40,769 nt of DNA. Source: Bryobacteraceae bacterium (GTDB lineage: Bacteria; Acidobacteriota; Terriglobia; Bryobacterales; Bryobacteraceae). Where the stretch lies: positions 1 to 40,769 of the forward strand of contig JANWVY010000017.1 of NCBI GenBank assembly GCA_025056455.1, given 5' to 3'. The notes under the pieces are model-generated. The model had not been told where the DNA came from. It saw only the letters and a program-made list of their open reading frames with translations, and searched no databases. Shown piece after piece: positions 9,352 to 18,017 of the stretch. Each line of letters opens with the position of its first letter. The stretch's first letter is position 1. The position numbers and the translations under genes were made by a program.

Positions 9352-10266
9352 TTAAGCAAGCTTGAGCGTTTCTTTTAGATAGCGAAGGCTCATACGTGCA
9401 CTTTCCTTGGGGGGCCGGTATGGCGAGGAGTCGAGTTCCACAGTCAAAAAGCCTTTCCAAGCAATGCGGTCGAGATGGGCCTTGATGGCAGGAAAGTCGA
9501 CTCCTCCATGGCCGAGCGGGAAAAAACATGGCTCTTTCATCATGTCTGGCCGGGGCAGTCTCTTCTTTGCGCCGCCACGCGTTTCCGGGGCAGTGTCCTT
9601 CAAATGAAACTCGACAATACGGTGTCCGAGTGTCCGCGTCAGTTCGACGGGATCGATCCCCGCGAGAGTAATGTGACCGGTGTCCAGGACGAAACCCACA
9701 TTCTCATTCGTGGTGTGGCTGAGCACAAAGTCAATCTCACGTCGGTTTTCAAACTGGCTCCACATATGAGCATGAATCGCCAGACGGACGCCGATGCCTT
9801 TTAATTGCCGGCCCAGCTCTTCGACGGCAGTGCTCATGTGTTGAAGATCCTGTTGTGTTGTTCCTGTTTCGCGCCGCGGTCCAAGGTTGATCTTCAGGTG
9901 CCGGCAGCCAAAATGCCGGATGAACTTTCCTAGCCGCAAATGATCCGCCAGTAGCTTCTCATGGCGAGCAGGATCTTCGAAGTGCATTTCCATGGGACTC
10001 GAATTCGAGATTGTGATGAGCTTCACGCCCAAGGCGTCAATTTTTTTCTGAAGCTCCTCCGGTTTGTCCCAATAATCGACAAAGTAGCTGATGAAGGACT
10101 CGACCCAACGGTAGCCAGTTTCGCGCGCTTCGCGGAAAGAAAGCCAGACGTCGTTTTCCCAGCCGCCGCGGGTATTCGTGGTGATGCCGATGGTGTAACG
10201 CGGGTCAGAGGCAAACAAGGAAGCTGCTGCCAGGGCCGAAAAGCTGCGTCGCGTGCAACGGAGCAT
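9352..10266 (-). CDS. secreted sugar phosphate isomerase/epimerase-like TIM-barrel protein
   Basis: The protein has 304 residues of the xylose isomerase-like / AP endonuclease 2 TIM-barrel superfamily. Characteristic pieces are the beta-strand ends KINLGPR, LAIHAHMW, VGFVLDTGHITLAG, VEFHLKDT and a late LTVELDSS, which supply the His, Asp and Glu residues that bind a divalent metal. The N-terminus MLRCTRRSFSALAAAS looks like a short twin-arginine or Sec export signal. Family members act on inositol, hydroxypyruvate or keto-sugars; which one applies here is not visible. It lies 24 bp after the glycosyltransferase gene on the same strand and may be co-transcribed with it. Confidence 0.85.
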   Translation of the reverse strand: MLRCTRRSFSALAAASLFASDPRYTIGITTNTRGGWENDVWLSFREARETGYRWVESFISYFVDYWDKPEELQKKIDALGVKLITISNSSPMEMHFEDPARHEKLLADHLRLGKFIRHFGCRHLKINLGPRRETGTTQQDLQHMSTAVEELGRQLKGIGVRLAIHAHMWSQFENRREIDFVLSHTTNENVGFVLDTGHITLAGIDPVELTRTLGHRIVEFHLKDTAPETRGGAKKRLPRPDMMKEPCFFPLGHGGVDFPAIKAHLDRIAWKGFLTVELDSSPYRPPKESARMSLRYLKETLKLA

Positions 10267-10290
10267 GCGGATCCTCCCGCGGTTATCTTA

Positions 10291-11430
10291 TCACCGGATT
10301 TCCCGGAACTTGCCGTCAGGCTCGAGATAGAACACCTTACCTCGCCACTGAATGGTGTTGCCAGCAAAACCCGCCAGCCAAAAGGCGAAGCTGAAACAAT
10401 CCTGGAGCGGCACGAGCCACCACTTCCGGCGTACGAGGGGATCTCGAAGGATTCCCACAGCAACCGTCCAGGCAGCGACCATTCTGAGAACGAACGCAAC
10501 CAGACACAACGGCCACCAAGAAGCCGACCACCAAAGCAGCAGCAAGGCAAGGGGAACGGGATACGTAAACAGTTGCCCGATGTATCCTGCCGGCCGTGAG
10601 CGCCTCGTGCTGCGGACCCAGCGCAAGCGGTGATGCGCGTTGGCGCGAAATCCCGAATTCCCAATGTGGTGCTCGACAACATAGCGCGAGAGCGAGACGC
10701 CAAATCCTCGTTCAGCGGCACGCTGACCAAGGACAAAGTCCTCTGCCAGGTAGTGGCGTAAGGTTTCAAATCCGCCGAGAGCTTCGATTACCTGCTTGCG
10801 CGCCACAATCGTAGGCCCAACCGCGAATCTCATGCCTTCCAGCAACCACGCTGTCAGGACACCGCTCCAAAACTCCGTGTTCATCAAGATGGCCTCAAGC
10901 TGGGACCAGAGGCTCGACCCAGGGACCGCGCGATAGGGACAAGTCGCCAGCGCCAGCTTCGAATCGGCGAACTCTGCGGCGATCCTGCGGAGCATGTTCG
11001 GGCAGACGCGAATATCGCTATCACTCATGACCAGCAAATCGTACGCCGAGGCTTTCACCATGCGGTCGAGACTGCACACCTTACGGTTTGGGTAGGGAGG
11101 CTCGCCGGTCACCATGATCTTGTGCGGAACGTGCGGGTAGGCGGAAGCGACGCGGTGCGCAAGCGGAAGGGCTGGATCTTCTTCCGTGCTCACTGCCATC
11201 AGAACTTCAAATCGTGGATACTCCTGCTCAAAGAAACTGCGAAGATTTGCTTCAAGCTCGTCCTCAAGACCCGCCAGCGGTTTCAATATGCTGATTGGCG
11301 GCCACTCATTGAGGGCCGACGTGGCCTTTGCGTCAAGGAACCGACGGGCGGCTTCCAAACTCAGAAGCGTGTAAACTGTAGCCCCGGCCACTAGGGCCAG
11401 CAAAACCACGGTGACGGCGGTCGCCATCAT
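10291..11430 (-). CDS. HpnI/GT21-like membrane glycosyltransferase
   Basis: The 379-residue family 2/21 glycosyltransferase has an N-terminal membrane anchor (about 4-26) and C-terminal membrane segments (about 285-350). The catalytic core carries ISILKPLAG, the D-x-D motif SDSD (137-139), LAEDF with D231, and HHRLRW (about 266-271), the (R/Q)xxRW equivalent. This set is typical of ceramide glucosyltransferase and of HpnI, which adds N-acetylglucosamine to bacteriohopanetetrol. No other hopanoid gene is in the window, so the acceptor lipid is uncertain. The start overlaps the thrS stop by 4 bases, suggesting coupled translation with an unrelated housekeeping gene. Confidence 0.85.
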   Translation of the reverse strand: MMATAVTVVLLALVAGATVYTLLSLEAARRFLDAKATSALNEWPPISILKPLAGLEDELEANLRSFFEQEYPRFEVLMAVSTEEDPALPLAHRVASAYPHVPHKIMVTGEPPYPNRKVCSLDRMVKASAYDLLVMSDSDIRVCPNMLRRIAAEFADSKLALATCPYRAVPGSSLWSQLEAILMNTEFWSGVLTAWLLEGMRFAVGPTIVARKQVIEALGGFETLRHYLAEDFVLGQRAAERGFGVSLSRYVVEHHIGNSGFRANAHHRLRWVRSTRRSRPAGYIGQLFTYPVPLALLLLWWSASWWPLCLVAFVLRMVAAWTVAVGILRDPLVRRKWWLVPLQDCFSFAFWLAGFAGNTIQWRGKVFYLEPDGKFREIR

Positions 11431-13367
11431 TCGTAAGGTGTTTTCTCGTCGATGAGCTTGCGAATTTCCGAGAGGAACGCATCCAAAGATTGAACGCCCA
11501 GATCGCCATGCCTACGATTGCGAACCGAGACGGTGCCGTCCGCCGCCTCGCGGTCGCCGCAGACCAGCATGAATGGCACTTTTTGAAGCTGCGCTTCGCG
11601 AATTTTGAAGTTGACTTTCTCTTTCCGGTCATCCAGCTGTGTCCGTACGCCTGCCTCTTTGAGAGTGGCCGTCACCCGCTGCGCGTACTCGAGCGTCCGG
11701 TCCGTGATTGGCATCACGACCACCTGGATAGGCGCAAGCCAGACCGGAAAGGCGCCGGCGTAGTGCTCAAGGAGAATCCCAAAAAATCGCTCCACCGAAC
11801 CATAGAGGGCACGGTGACACATCAGCGGCTGGTGCCGCTTTCCATCTTCACCGACATACTCTAGGCCAAAGCGACGGGGAAGTGTAAAGTCAAACTGCAC
11901 GGTGGAGAGTTGCCAGCGGCGGCCGATGGCGTCCACCAGCTTGACGTCAATTTTCGGCCCGTAAAACGCTGCTTCGTCGGCCATAATTTCGGCTTTGATG
12001 CCAAGCCGCTCGGTGGCTTTTTTCAAGGCGTTTTCTGCAAGCGCCCATTGCTCGGGCGAGCCATCGTACTTGCCGCTTGCCCCCCCATCCCAAGTCGACA
12101 GCTCCGCATCGTAGCGGTCGAATCCGAAAGTCTTGAGCGTGTCCGCCGCGAATTCCAAGCAGCTTACGATTTCGTCCTCAATCTGGTCCGGGCGACAGAA
12201 GATATGGGCGTCGTCTTGGGTGAAACCTCGAACGCGAAGCAATCCGTGCATAACGCCCGAGCGCTCATAGCGGTATACCGTGCCGAGCTCGCCGAGCCGG
12301 ATGGGAAGATCGCGATAGCTACGCTGCCGGTCCCGATAAATCAGGATGTGGAACGGGCAATTCATGGGCTTAAGCTGATACTCCGCATCGTCCAGCTCCA
12401 TGCGCTTGAACATGTTGTCGGCGTAGAAGTTATAGTGGCCGGATGTCTTCCACAAATCGGAGCGCGCGATGTGAGGCGTATAAACCAGAGAATAGCCACG
12501 CTTGAGATATTGCTCGCGCATCCAATCCTCTAGCAGGACCCGGACTTGCCCCCCTTTGGGATGGAAGAAGATCAAACCAGGCCCAGCCAGATCCTGAATG
12601 CTAAACAAATCGAGTTCGACGCCCAGCTTGCGGTGGTCGCGCTTTTTGGCTTCTTCAAGCTGCTTTAAATATTCGTCAAGCTCTTTCTGCGTGAAGAACG
12701 CCGTGCCGTAGATGCGCTGCATCTGGTGGTTCTTTTCGTCGCCCTTCCAATAGGCGCCAGCAATGGAAAGCAGCTTAAAAGCCTTGATCTTACTGGTGTT
12801 GGGTAGGTGCGGCCCGCGGCAGAAGTCAATGAAATTCGGACCTAAGGTGTATTCGGTAAAGACAGCGTCCGCCTTCTCGTCAATGAGCTCGCACTTCATG
12901 TACTCGCCCATTTGACGGTATTTTGCAAGGCCTTCCTCCTTCGGGGTGAGTTTTCGCTCATAGGGTAGATTCCGCTTCTGAATCTCCCACATTTTCGCTT
13001 CCAGCTTTTCGAGGTCTTCCGGGGTGAATGGTGTCTCGCGCTGAAAGTCGTAAAAGAAGCCCGTTTCTGTAGGGGGACCAATGCCCAGCTTGGTCTCTGG
13101 GTAGAGCTCGAGCACAGCCGCGGCCAGCAAATGCGCTGTCGAATGGCGGTAGACCTCGAGTGCCTCGGGGTTCTTGCTCGTTAGAATCTCAACAGTCGAA
13201 TCCCCTTCGAGCGGCCGCGTAAGATCATAGAGTTCCCCATTGACGCGCGCCACAAGGGCAGCCTCCGCCAGACGCGGGCTAATGGCTTTCGCGACGTCCA
13301 AAGGCGTGGAGCCAGCCGGATACTCATGCCGACTTCCATCGGGCAGAGTGACACGAATGCTACTCAT
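11427..13367 (-). CDS. thrS: threonyl-tRNA synthetase
   Basis: ThrRS attaches threonine to tRNA-Thr. With the ATG at 13367 the product is 646 residues, the usual length, and begins with the TGS domain (MSSIRVTLPDGS). An in-frame GC-rich extension upstream to 13439 adds 24 residues without similarity and is rejected. The editing domain shows HSTAHLLAAA (H75, H79). The class II core has KPMNCPFHILIY with the zinc cysteine, YRYERSGVMHGLLRVRGFTQDD (motif 2) and a final PLMCHRALYGSVERF region. The anticodon-binding domain starts near WLAPIQVVVMP. No T-box or threonine attenuator leader was seen upstream. Confidence 0.97.
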   Translation of the reverse strand: MSSIRVTLPDGSRHEYPAGSTPLDVAKAISPRLAEAALVARVNGELYDLTRPLEGDSTVEILTSKNPEALEVYRHSTAHLLAAAVLELYPETKLGIGPPTETGFFYDFQRETPFTPEDLEKLEAKMWEIQKRNLPYERKLTPKEEGLAKYRQMGEYMKCELIDEKADAVFTEYTLGPNFIDFCRGPHLPNTSKIKAFKLLSIAGAYWKGDEKNHQMQRIYGTAFFTQKELDEYLKQLEEAKKRDHRKLGVELDLFSIQDLAGPGLIFFHPKGGQVRVLLEDWMREQYLKRGYSLVYTPHIARSDLWKTSGHYNFYADNMFKRMELDDAEYQLKPMNCPFHILIYRDRQRSYRDLPIRLGELGTVYRYERSGVMHGLLRVRGFTQDDAHIFCRPDQIEDEIVSCLEFAADTLKTFGFDRYDAELSTWDGGASGKYDGSPEQWALAENALKKATERLGIKAEIMADEAAFYGPKIDVKLVDAIGRRWQLSTVQFDFTLPRRFGLEYVGEDGKRHQPLMCHRALYGSVERFFGILLEHYAGAFPVWLAPIQVVVMPITDRTLEYAQRVTATLKEAGVRTQLDDRKEKVNFKIREAQLQKVPFMLVCGDREAADGTVSVRNRRHGDLGVQSLDAFLSEIRKLIDEKTPYE

Positions 13368-13461
13368 ACAGCAAATCTTCAGAGTATCACTCAGAGCGCG
13401 AAGACCGCGACGTTGCAGGTGGCCGAACAAGCACTGCAAAGTAGGCCCGCGCCGAGCCTGT

Positions 13462-14325
13462 CTAGCGTTTACCCAGCCGCTTTTTTAGATACTCCTCGTA
13501 TTCTTTTTTGAGGGCTGGGTCATTTGGGCTGGGGTACAGATCACTCGATTTGTATTTCCCTGTGAGGAACTTCTCTTTTGTCCATTCGTCATGAATACGC
13601 GTTGTCTCGGCGCGGGTCACCACCTGCTCAACCAAGTGCGGAGGAACAAAAGAAACCCCTTCGCGATCGCCAAAAACGACGTCCCCAGGCATAACCGTAG
13701 CCGCGCCAATGCGGATCGGAATATTGACCCCGGTCAGCATCACGCCGCGAATGGCCGAGGGGTGGACGTTGCGAAAATACGCCGCCATGGGAATCGAAAC
13801 GATGCCTTCTAAATCCCGGATCGAGCCGTCCACAACCATACCTGTCTTGCTCAGTGCGTAGATGGCCGTTGCCAGATTGTCGCCGACAAACGTGCCGCCT
13901 TCAACCTTTCCAAACAAATCGACGACAATCACGTCGCCGGGCTGCAAAAGGTCAATCACGCGCTGATTGGGACCGCGGGTGGCGCCTCGTTTTTTGGCTT
14001 CCGCCTCGACAACACTTTCCACATCGGGCCGCGCGGGCATAAATTGAACGGTAAGGGCTCTACCGACCAGTTTGCGGTCTGGGTGAAGCAGCCTCCACCC
14101 GCCCTCGAATTGATTTTGGTATCCCGCGCCTGGAAGAACGCTCCAGATATCCTCGGAAGTCAGCTCGCGCATTTTTTCAAGCAGGTGGTCAGGCACCTTG
14201 GGACGCCCGTCTGCAAAGCGATCGAAAGGATTTTTCTCCGTGTATTGGAGCATTTGCTCGCGGGTGAACGTAAAAACCTGCGCAAAGGATACGCTTGCCA
14301 CAAGATAGGCCACAAGAAGTTTCAT
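13462..14325 (-). CDS. secreted RraA-family (HMG aldolase-like) protein
   Basis: The 287-residue protein has an RraA / 4-hydroxy-4-methyl-2-oxoglutarate aldolase-like domain in its centre (about 85-230). It has the GGTFVGDNLATA loop near 143-154 and the DGSIRD motif (166-171), whose Arg and Asp bind substrate and metal in aldolase members. It begins with a likely signal peptide (MKLLVAYLVASVSFAQ), which is unusual for a fold normally found in the cytoplasm. An extended N-terminal region (17-80) and a charged Lys/Glu-rich C-terminal tail flank the domain. It may be a periplasmic lyase acting on keto-acids. The name RraA (RNase E inhibitor) should not be transferred. Confidence 0.82.
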   Translation of the reverse strand: MKLLVAYLVASVSFAQVFTFTREQMLQYTEKNPFDRFADGRPKVPDHLLEKMRELTSEDIWSVLPGAGYQNQFEGGWRLLHPDRKLVGRALTVQFMPARPDVESVVEAEAKKRGATRGPNQRVIDLLQPGDVIVVDLFGKVEGGTFVGDNLATAIYALSKTGMVVDGSIRDLEGIVSIPMAAYFRNVHPSAIRGVMLTGVNIPIRIGAATVMPGDVVFGDREGVSFVPPHLVEQVVTRAETTRIHDEWTKEKFLTGKYKSSDLYPSPNDPALKKEYEEYLKKRLGKR

Positions 14326-14364
14326 GGCAGGAACTGTATCACGAAACGAGGTTCGCGCTGCAGA

Positions 14365-14379
14365 AGCTGGTAACCAGCT
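14365..14379. promoter_or_regulatory. inverted repeat upstream of the RraA-like gene
   Basis: AGCTGGT-A-ACCAGCT is a perfect inverted repeat with 7-bp arms around one base. It is 40 bp upstream of the RraA-like start codon and 75 bp past the pgk coding end. The short centre is more like a dimeric repressor operator than an RNA hairpin. No partner regulator is known. Confidence 0.3.
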
Positions 14380-14453
14380 CCGAAGAGGTGGGCAAGGCCT
14401 ACCCGCCGGATCAAAGGCGCATTTTGGGGGCTTAGTTTCAGCGAAGTCGCCGC

Positions 14454-15626
14454 TCAGGCCAGCTTATCGGTGAGAGCTGCAACACCGGGCAATTCAATGC
14501 CGGCTAGAAACTCTAACGAGGCGCCGCCCCCTGTTGAAATGTGGGAAATCTGCTGCGATACCCCGGCTGCTTTAATGGCCTTTTCTGAGTCGCCGCCACC
14601 CACCACGGATAACACGTTCGCCTGGGCCACAGCCTTGGCGATGGCCACCGTGCCCCGATCAAAGGGCGGTACTTCAAACACACCCATGGGACCATTCCAG
14701 ATAACCGACTTTGCTGTGGCGATAATCTCTGAGTACATAGCCACTGTCTTCTCGCCGATGTCCAGACCCATCTTGTCGTCTGGTATCTGGCTCACTGTAG
14801 AAGTTTCGGCCCCTTCTTTGATCTCGGAGGCCACGACGTGATCTACCGGTAGCATCAACTTTTCGCCAGCCTGTGCCATCAACTCTTTCGCGAGTTCGAG
14901 CTTGTCATCCTCGACCAGCGACTTCCCAACAGGCTCGCCCTTGGCCTTTAGGAATGTATAGGCCATGGCGCCGCCGATCAGTAAACGGTCCACAAATTTC
15001 ATCAGGTTTTGGATGACTTCGATCTTGTCAGAGACTTTGGCTCCACCGAGAATCGCCACACAAGGCCGCGGAGGATTCTTGGTTACTTTTGTCAGGTATT
15101 CGAGTTCTTTGTCCATGAGCAGCCCGGCCGCCGCCTGGGGCATGTACTGAATCATGCCCACGGTGGAGGCATGCGCGCGGTGGGCGGTGCCGAAAGCGTC
15201 ATTGACGTACACGTCGGCCAGCGAGGCAAGTTGCTTCGAAAACTCCGGGTCGTTTGCCTCCTCCTCCTTATGAAAACGGAGATTTTCTAGCAGCAGAATT
15301 TCTCCTGGTGCGGGCCGTAGCGCCGCCACTTCCGGTCCAATACAATCCGGCGCCATCTTCACGGGCCGTCCTAACAACTCCGAAAGCCGGGCTGCCACCG
15401 GCTTCAAGCTCATTTCTGGATTTGGCTTCCCTTTGGGACGGCCAAGATGGGAAGCAAGAATCAGCCCAGCGCCTTGTTCGAGCGCATACTGAATCGTTGG
15501 CAGTGAAGCGCGGATGCGCTTGTCCGAGGTGATTTCTTGTCCGCCAGGGGCAAGCGGCACATTGAAATCTACGCGAATAAAGACCGTTTTGCCTTTGAGA
15601 TCAAGATCACGAATGGATAATTTCAT
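14454..15626 (-). CDS. pgk: phosphoglycerate kinase
   Basis: Pgk interconverts 1,3-bisphosphoglycerate plus ADP with 3-phosphoglycerate plus ATP in glycolysis and gluconeogenesis. The ATG at 15626 gives 390 residues, the usual bacterial length; the in-frame upstream extension is not conserved. Motifs present include [73 protein letters not shown] and [10 protein letters not shown]. It is an isolated glycolytic gene here, with no gap or tpiA neighbour. Cytoplasmic. Confidence 0.97.
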   Translation of the reverse strand: MKLSIRDLDLKGKTVFIRVDFNVPLAPGGQEITSDKRIRASLPTIQYALEQGAGLILASHLGRPKGKPNPEMSLKPVAARLSELLGRPVKMAPDCIGPEVAALRPAPGEILLLENLRFHKEEEANDPEFSKQLASLADVYVNDAFGTAHRAHASTVGMIQYMPQAAAGLLMDKELEYLTKVTKNPPRPCVAILGGAKVSDKIEVIQNLMKFVDRLLIGGAMAYTFLKAKGEPVGKSLVEDDKLELAKELMAQAGEKLMLPVDHVVASEIKEGAETSTVSQIPDDKMGLDIGEKTVAMYSEIIATAKSVIWNGPMGVFEVPPFDRGTVAIAKAVAQANVLSVVGGGDSEKAIKAAGVSQQISHISTGGGASLEFLAGIELPGVAALTDKLA

Positions 15627-15732
15627 ATGGAAGCTCCGAGACGGTCCCCGGAATCTTGATTGTATCAAGGCAGTCGGTCAATCCAGCCTTCGTTCGATCT
15701 GGGTATCCTGCTGCAGCGACGCCAGCGGCCAG

Positions 15733-17049
15733 TCAGAACTCCGAACGAACGATTTCGTAAAATATTCGCAGACCAGTGTGGAACTCGGCAAGCGGGATGC
15801 GCTCCTCGTCGCTATGCATCGTAGCCACGGTGGCAGCGTCCAGCACCATGGGCGTTAAACCATAGGCCTTTACACCTTTTTGTCTCAACCATACACTGTC
15901 CGTGCCATAGGGAATCAAAATAGGGGTGACGACTGCCTTTGGGTGATATTTCAGAATCGCGGCTTTCAAAGCGTCAAACAACGGTGTTGCATGCGGACTG
16001 ACGCCCGCATCGGCAGAATGTGAGATGCGTTCCACCGTCACTCGAGGATCATTGATGCGAGCGCGCATCTCGCTTTCAAATTCATCGGCATTGACACCGG
16101 GCAACAGCCGGCAGTCAAGCGTTGCTTCGCTAAGGGAAGGAATGACGTTCACTTTCGCCGGAGAGCCAACACCTGAGGTAAGCGTGGTGAGGCTAATCGT
16201 ATTGCGCTCGATTGCAGCCGTGAATTTATTCTGCGCTAGCGGCCCGCCGAGATTCTGCCGCATCAGAGTAACGATTTCGTTCTGTTTGGCTTGATCCTTG
16301 ACCGCCAAAGCCTTTCCAAGGGCCGCCAAAAGAATCAGGTTGGCGTTATCTGCAATGGGCTGCGAGCCATGTCCGGCGGTTCCCTTCGCACGGAGCCGCA
16401 ACCACAGCACTTGCTTCTCGCCAACCGAGACGCCAAAGACAAGCTTGCCTGGAGAAAAGACATCCCGGCTCCCAAACCCGCCTTCGTCCAAAACATACTC
16501 AGACTCAATTTCCGGCCACTGGTCCCGGATCATGGAACGGATTCCATAGACGCCCGCAGTTTCCTCATCGGGCGTACAGAGCATGACGATGTCGCGGGCT
16601 GGAGTAATGCCTAACTCTTTGAGGAGGATCAGGGAGAATAAGTGCATCACTCCGGTTCCCTTCATATCCATCGCCCCGCGGCCCCATATAAAACCGTTTT
16701 GGATCAAACCGCCAAAAGGATCGATGCGCCACGCCTTTTCGTCCACGGGAACGACATCAAAGTGATTCAAGAGCAACAGCGGTTTTTTCGAGGAGTCGCG
16801 GCCTTTGAGACGGACCAGCAAATTCACACGTTCGGGACTTCCCTTTGGTAGAAGCTTGGGCGCCAGCCCTACTTTCTCGAGCTCCCGGCGAAACAGATCA
16901 GCAGCTTCCCGGACATCCCCCGGGGGATTGATCGACTTCACACGCAAATACTGCTGGAGGAATTCCGTCGCGCGGCGCTGCACAGCAGACCAGTCAGGTT
17001 CGGCAGCCAGCAGGCGGAGGGAAAACAACGCGAGAATAGCAGGCTTCAT
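15733..17049 (-). CDS. secreted M20-family metallopeptidase
   Basis: This is a 438-residue zinc aminoacylase/carboxypeptidase of the M20/M25/M40 family. A short signal peptide (MKPAILALFSLRLLAA) suggests a periplasmic location. Metal and catalytic residues are visible: NHFDVVP (H96, D98), GRGAMDMKG (bridging D128), PDEETAG (general base E162 and metal ligand E163) and a terminal metal His in MHSDEERIPLAEFHTG. The inserted dimerisation domain (about 205-320) begins near KGTAGHGSQP. The start overlaps the end of the sugar kinase gene by 4 bases, so it is probably the last gene of that operon. Likely releases amino acids from peptides or N-acyl amino acids. Confidence 0.9.
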   Translation of the reverse strand: MKPAILALFSLRLLAAEPDWSAVQRRATEFLQQYLRVKSINPPGDVREAADLFRRELEKVGLAPKLLPKGSPERVNLLVRLKGRDSSKKPLLLLNHFDVVPVDEKAWRIDPFGGLIQNGFIWGRGAMDMKGTGVMHLFSLILLKELGITPARDIVMLCTPDEETAGVYGIRSMIRDQWPEIESEYVLDEGGFGSRDVFSPGKLVFGVSVGEKQVLWLRLRAKGTAGHGSQPIADNANLILLAALGKALAVKDQAKQNEIVTLMRQNLGGPLAQNKFTAAIERNTISLTTLTSGVGSPAKVNVIPSLSEATLDCRLLPGVNADEFESEMRARINDPRVTVERISHSADAGVSPHATPLFDALKAAILKYHPKAVVTPILIPYGTDSVWLRQKGVKAYGLTPMVLDAATVATMHSDEERIPLAEFHTGLRIFYEIVRSEF

Positions 17050-17990
17050 TTGACGAACTCCGGAACATCCTTTAGCGTTACTTCGCGGTTGTCGGCGCGA
17101 TAGGCCTCAATCAACGCACCGGCCGCAGGTCCATACGCGGGCGCAGAAACAACATTTCCTGGCTCTAGCTCAACAAGCTGGCGAAAGCGCTCTCGTAAGA
17201 GGCCGCTCCGCCAAACACCGCCAATGTAGGCGACCGGAATGCGCTCGCCTTCGGCAAACAACTGGCGTCGAACGGCGCCGGCCAAGGCGGCCAGTTGCTG
17301 AGCGGCATGGCCGAGGATCTCGCGGGCGATTGGATCGCCGTGGCTGGCCACCTCGTCAACCAGCTGGGCGTAGCTGGCGATTTGTGGCCGCGAATAAGCA
17401 ACTGTGTAGAAACGATGAAGGAGTTCGTTCGCGCTGGCGGTTCCTGTCGCCTTCAACAGCGCGCCGTGGAGCGCGGTAGCGGGTCCCCAGCCCTCCTCCC
17501 AACGCAAGGCGGCGCGCAGCGCTTGCCGCGTGAGATCGAAGCCGCCACCTTCGTCGCCAAAAACGTAGCCCCAACCCCCAGCGCGGGCGGTTTTACCCGC
17601 GGCATTCCGCCCGAAGGCGATAGAACCTGTACCAGCAACCACTATGATTCCCGGCTCTCCCGCCGTGGCGCCGGCAAGAGCAATTAGCGCATCGTGCGTG
17701 ACAAGATACTTTTCCGCTTGCACGGCTTCCACAAACAGGGTTTCTTTGTCTGCCGCCCCGCCACTAAAACCGCCGCAACAGGCGCGGAATAAGGGTTCGA
17801 CTCCGGCCATACGGCAGGCTTGTTCCAGACTCGTTCGTACGGCGGCCAGGAACTTCTCTCGACCCTCCGGGCCCTCCACGTGGTTGCACGGGCCACCCCG
17901 CCCATAGCCGATCACACGGCCCGAAGCGTCGCCAACCAGCGCGGTTGTACTTGACTGTCCTCCATCAATTCCTAAATAGACCGGATTCAT
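17046..17990 (-). CDS. BadF/BadG/BcrA-type sugar kinase, probable N-acetylglucosamine kinase
   Basis: This ASKHA-fold kinase carries the phosphate-1 motif YLGIDGGQSSTTALVGD at the N-terminus, the Gly-rich VVAGTGSIAFG, GGWGYVFGDEGGGFDL and YIGGVWRSGLL. The combination is typical of bacterial N-acetylglucosamine (amino-sugar) kinases of the BadF family. The ATG at 17990 puts the first motif close to the N-terminus (314 residues). A GTG at 18005 would add five residues, and neither start has a strong ribosome-binding site. It sits 27 bp after the GT39-like gene and overlaps the M20 peptidase by 4 bases. It could recycle amino sugars from cell wall or from chitin-like polymers; this is inference. 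Confidence 0.83.
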   Translation of the reverse strand: MNPVYLGIDGGQSSTTALVGDASGRVIGYGRGGPCNHVEGPEGREKFLAAVRTSLEQACRMAGVEPLFRACCGGFSGGAADKETLFVEAVQAEKYLVTHDALIALAGATAGEPGIIVVAGTGSIAFGRNAAGKTARAGGWGYVFGDEGGGFDLTRQALRAALRWEEGWGPATALHGALLKATGTASANELLHRFYTVAYSRPQIASYAQLVDEVASHGDPIAREILGHAAQQLAALAGAVRRQLFAEGERIPVAYIGGVWRSGLLRERFRQLVELEPGNVVSAPAYGPAAGALIEAYRADNREVTLKDVPEFVK

Positions 17991-18017
17991 CGGATCAGCC
18001 CACACAGTTGTTTTTTC

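Noticed and set aside
9961-10599. 212-residue plus-strand open frame
   Set aside because: It spans antisense of the epimerase-like and glycosyltransferase genes, which have clear family motifs; no ribosome-binding site or domain is seen.
13368-13461. T-box or attenuator leader for thrS
   Set aside because: The 94-bp gap is too short and has no specifier-loop or Thr-codon leader peptide pattern.
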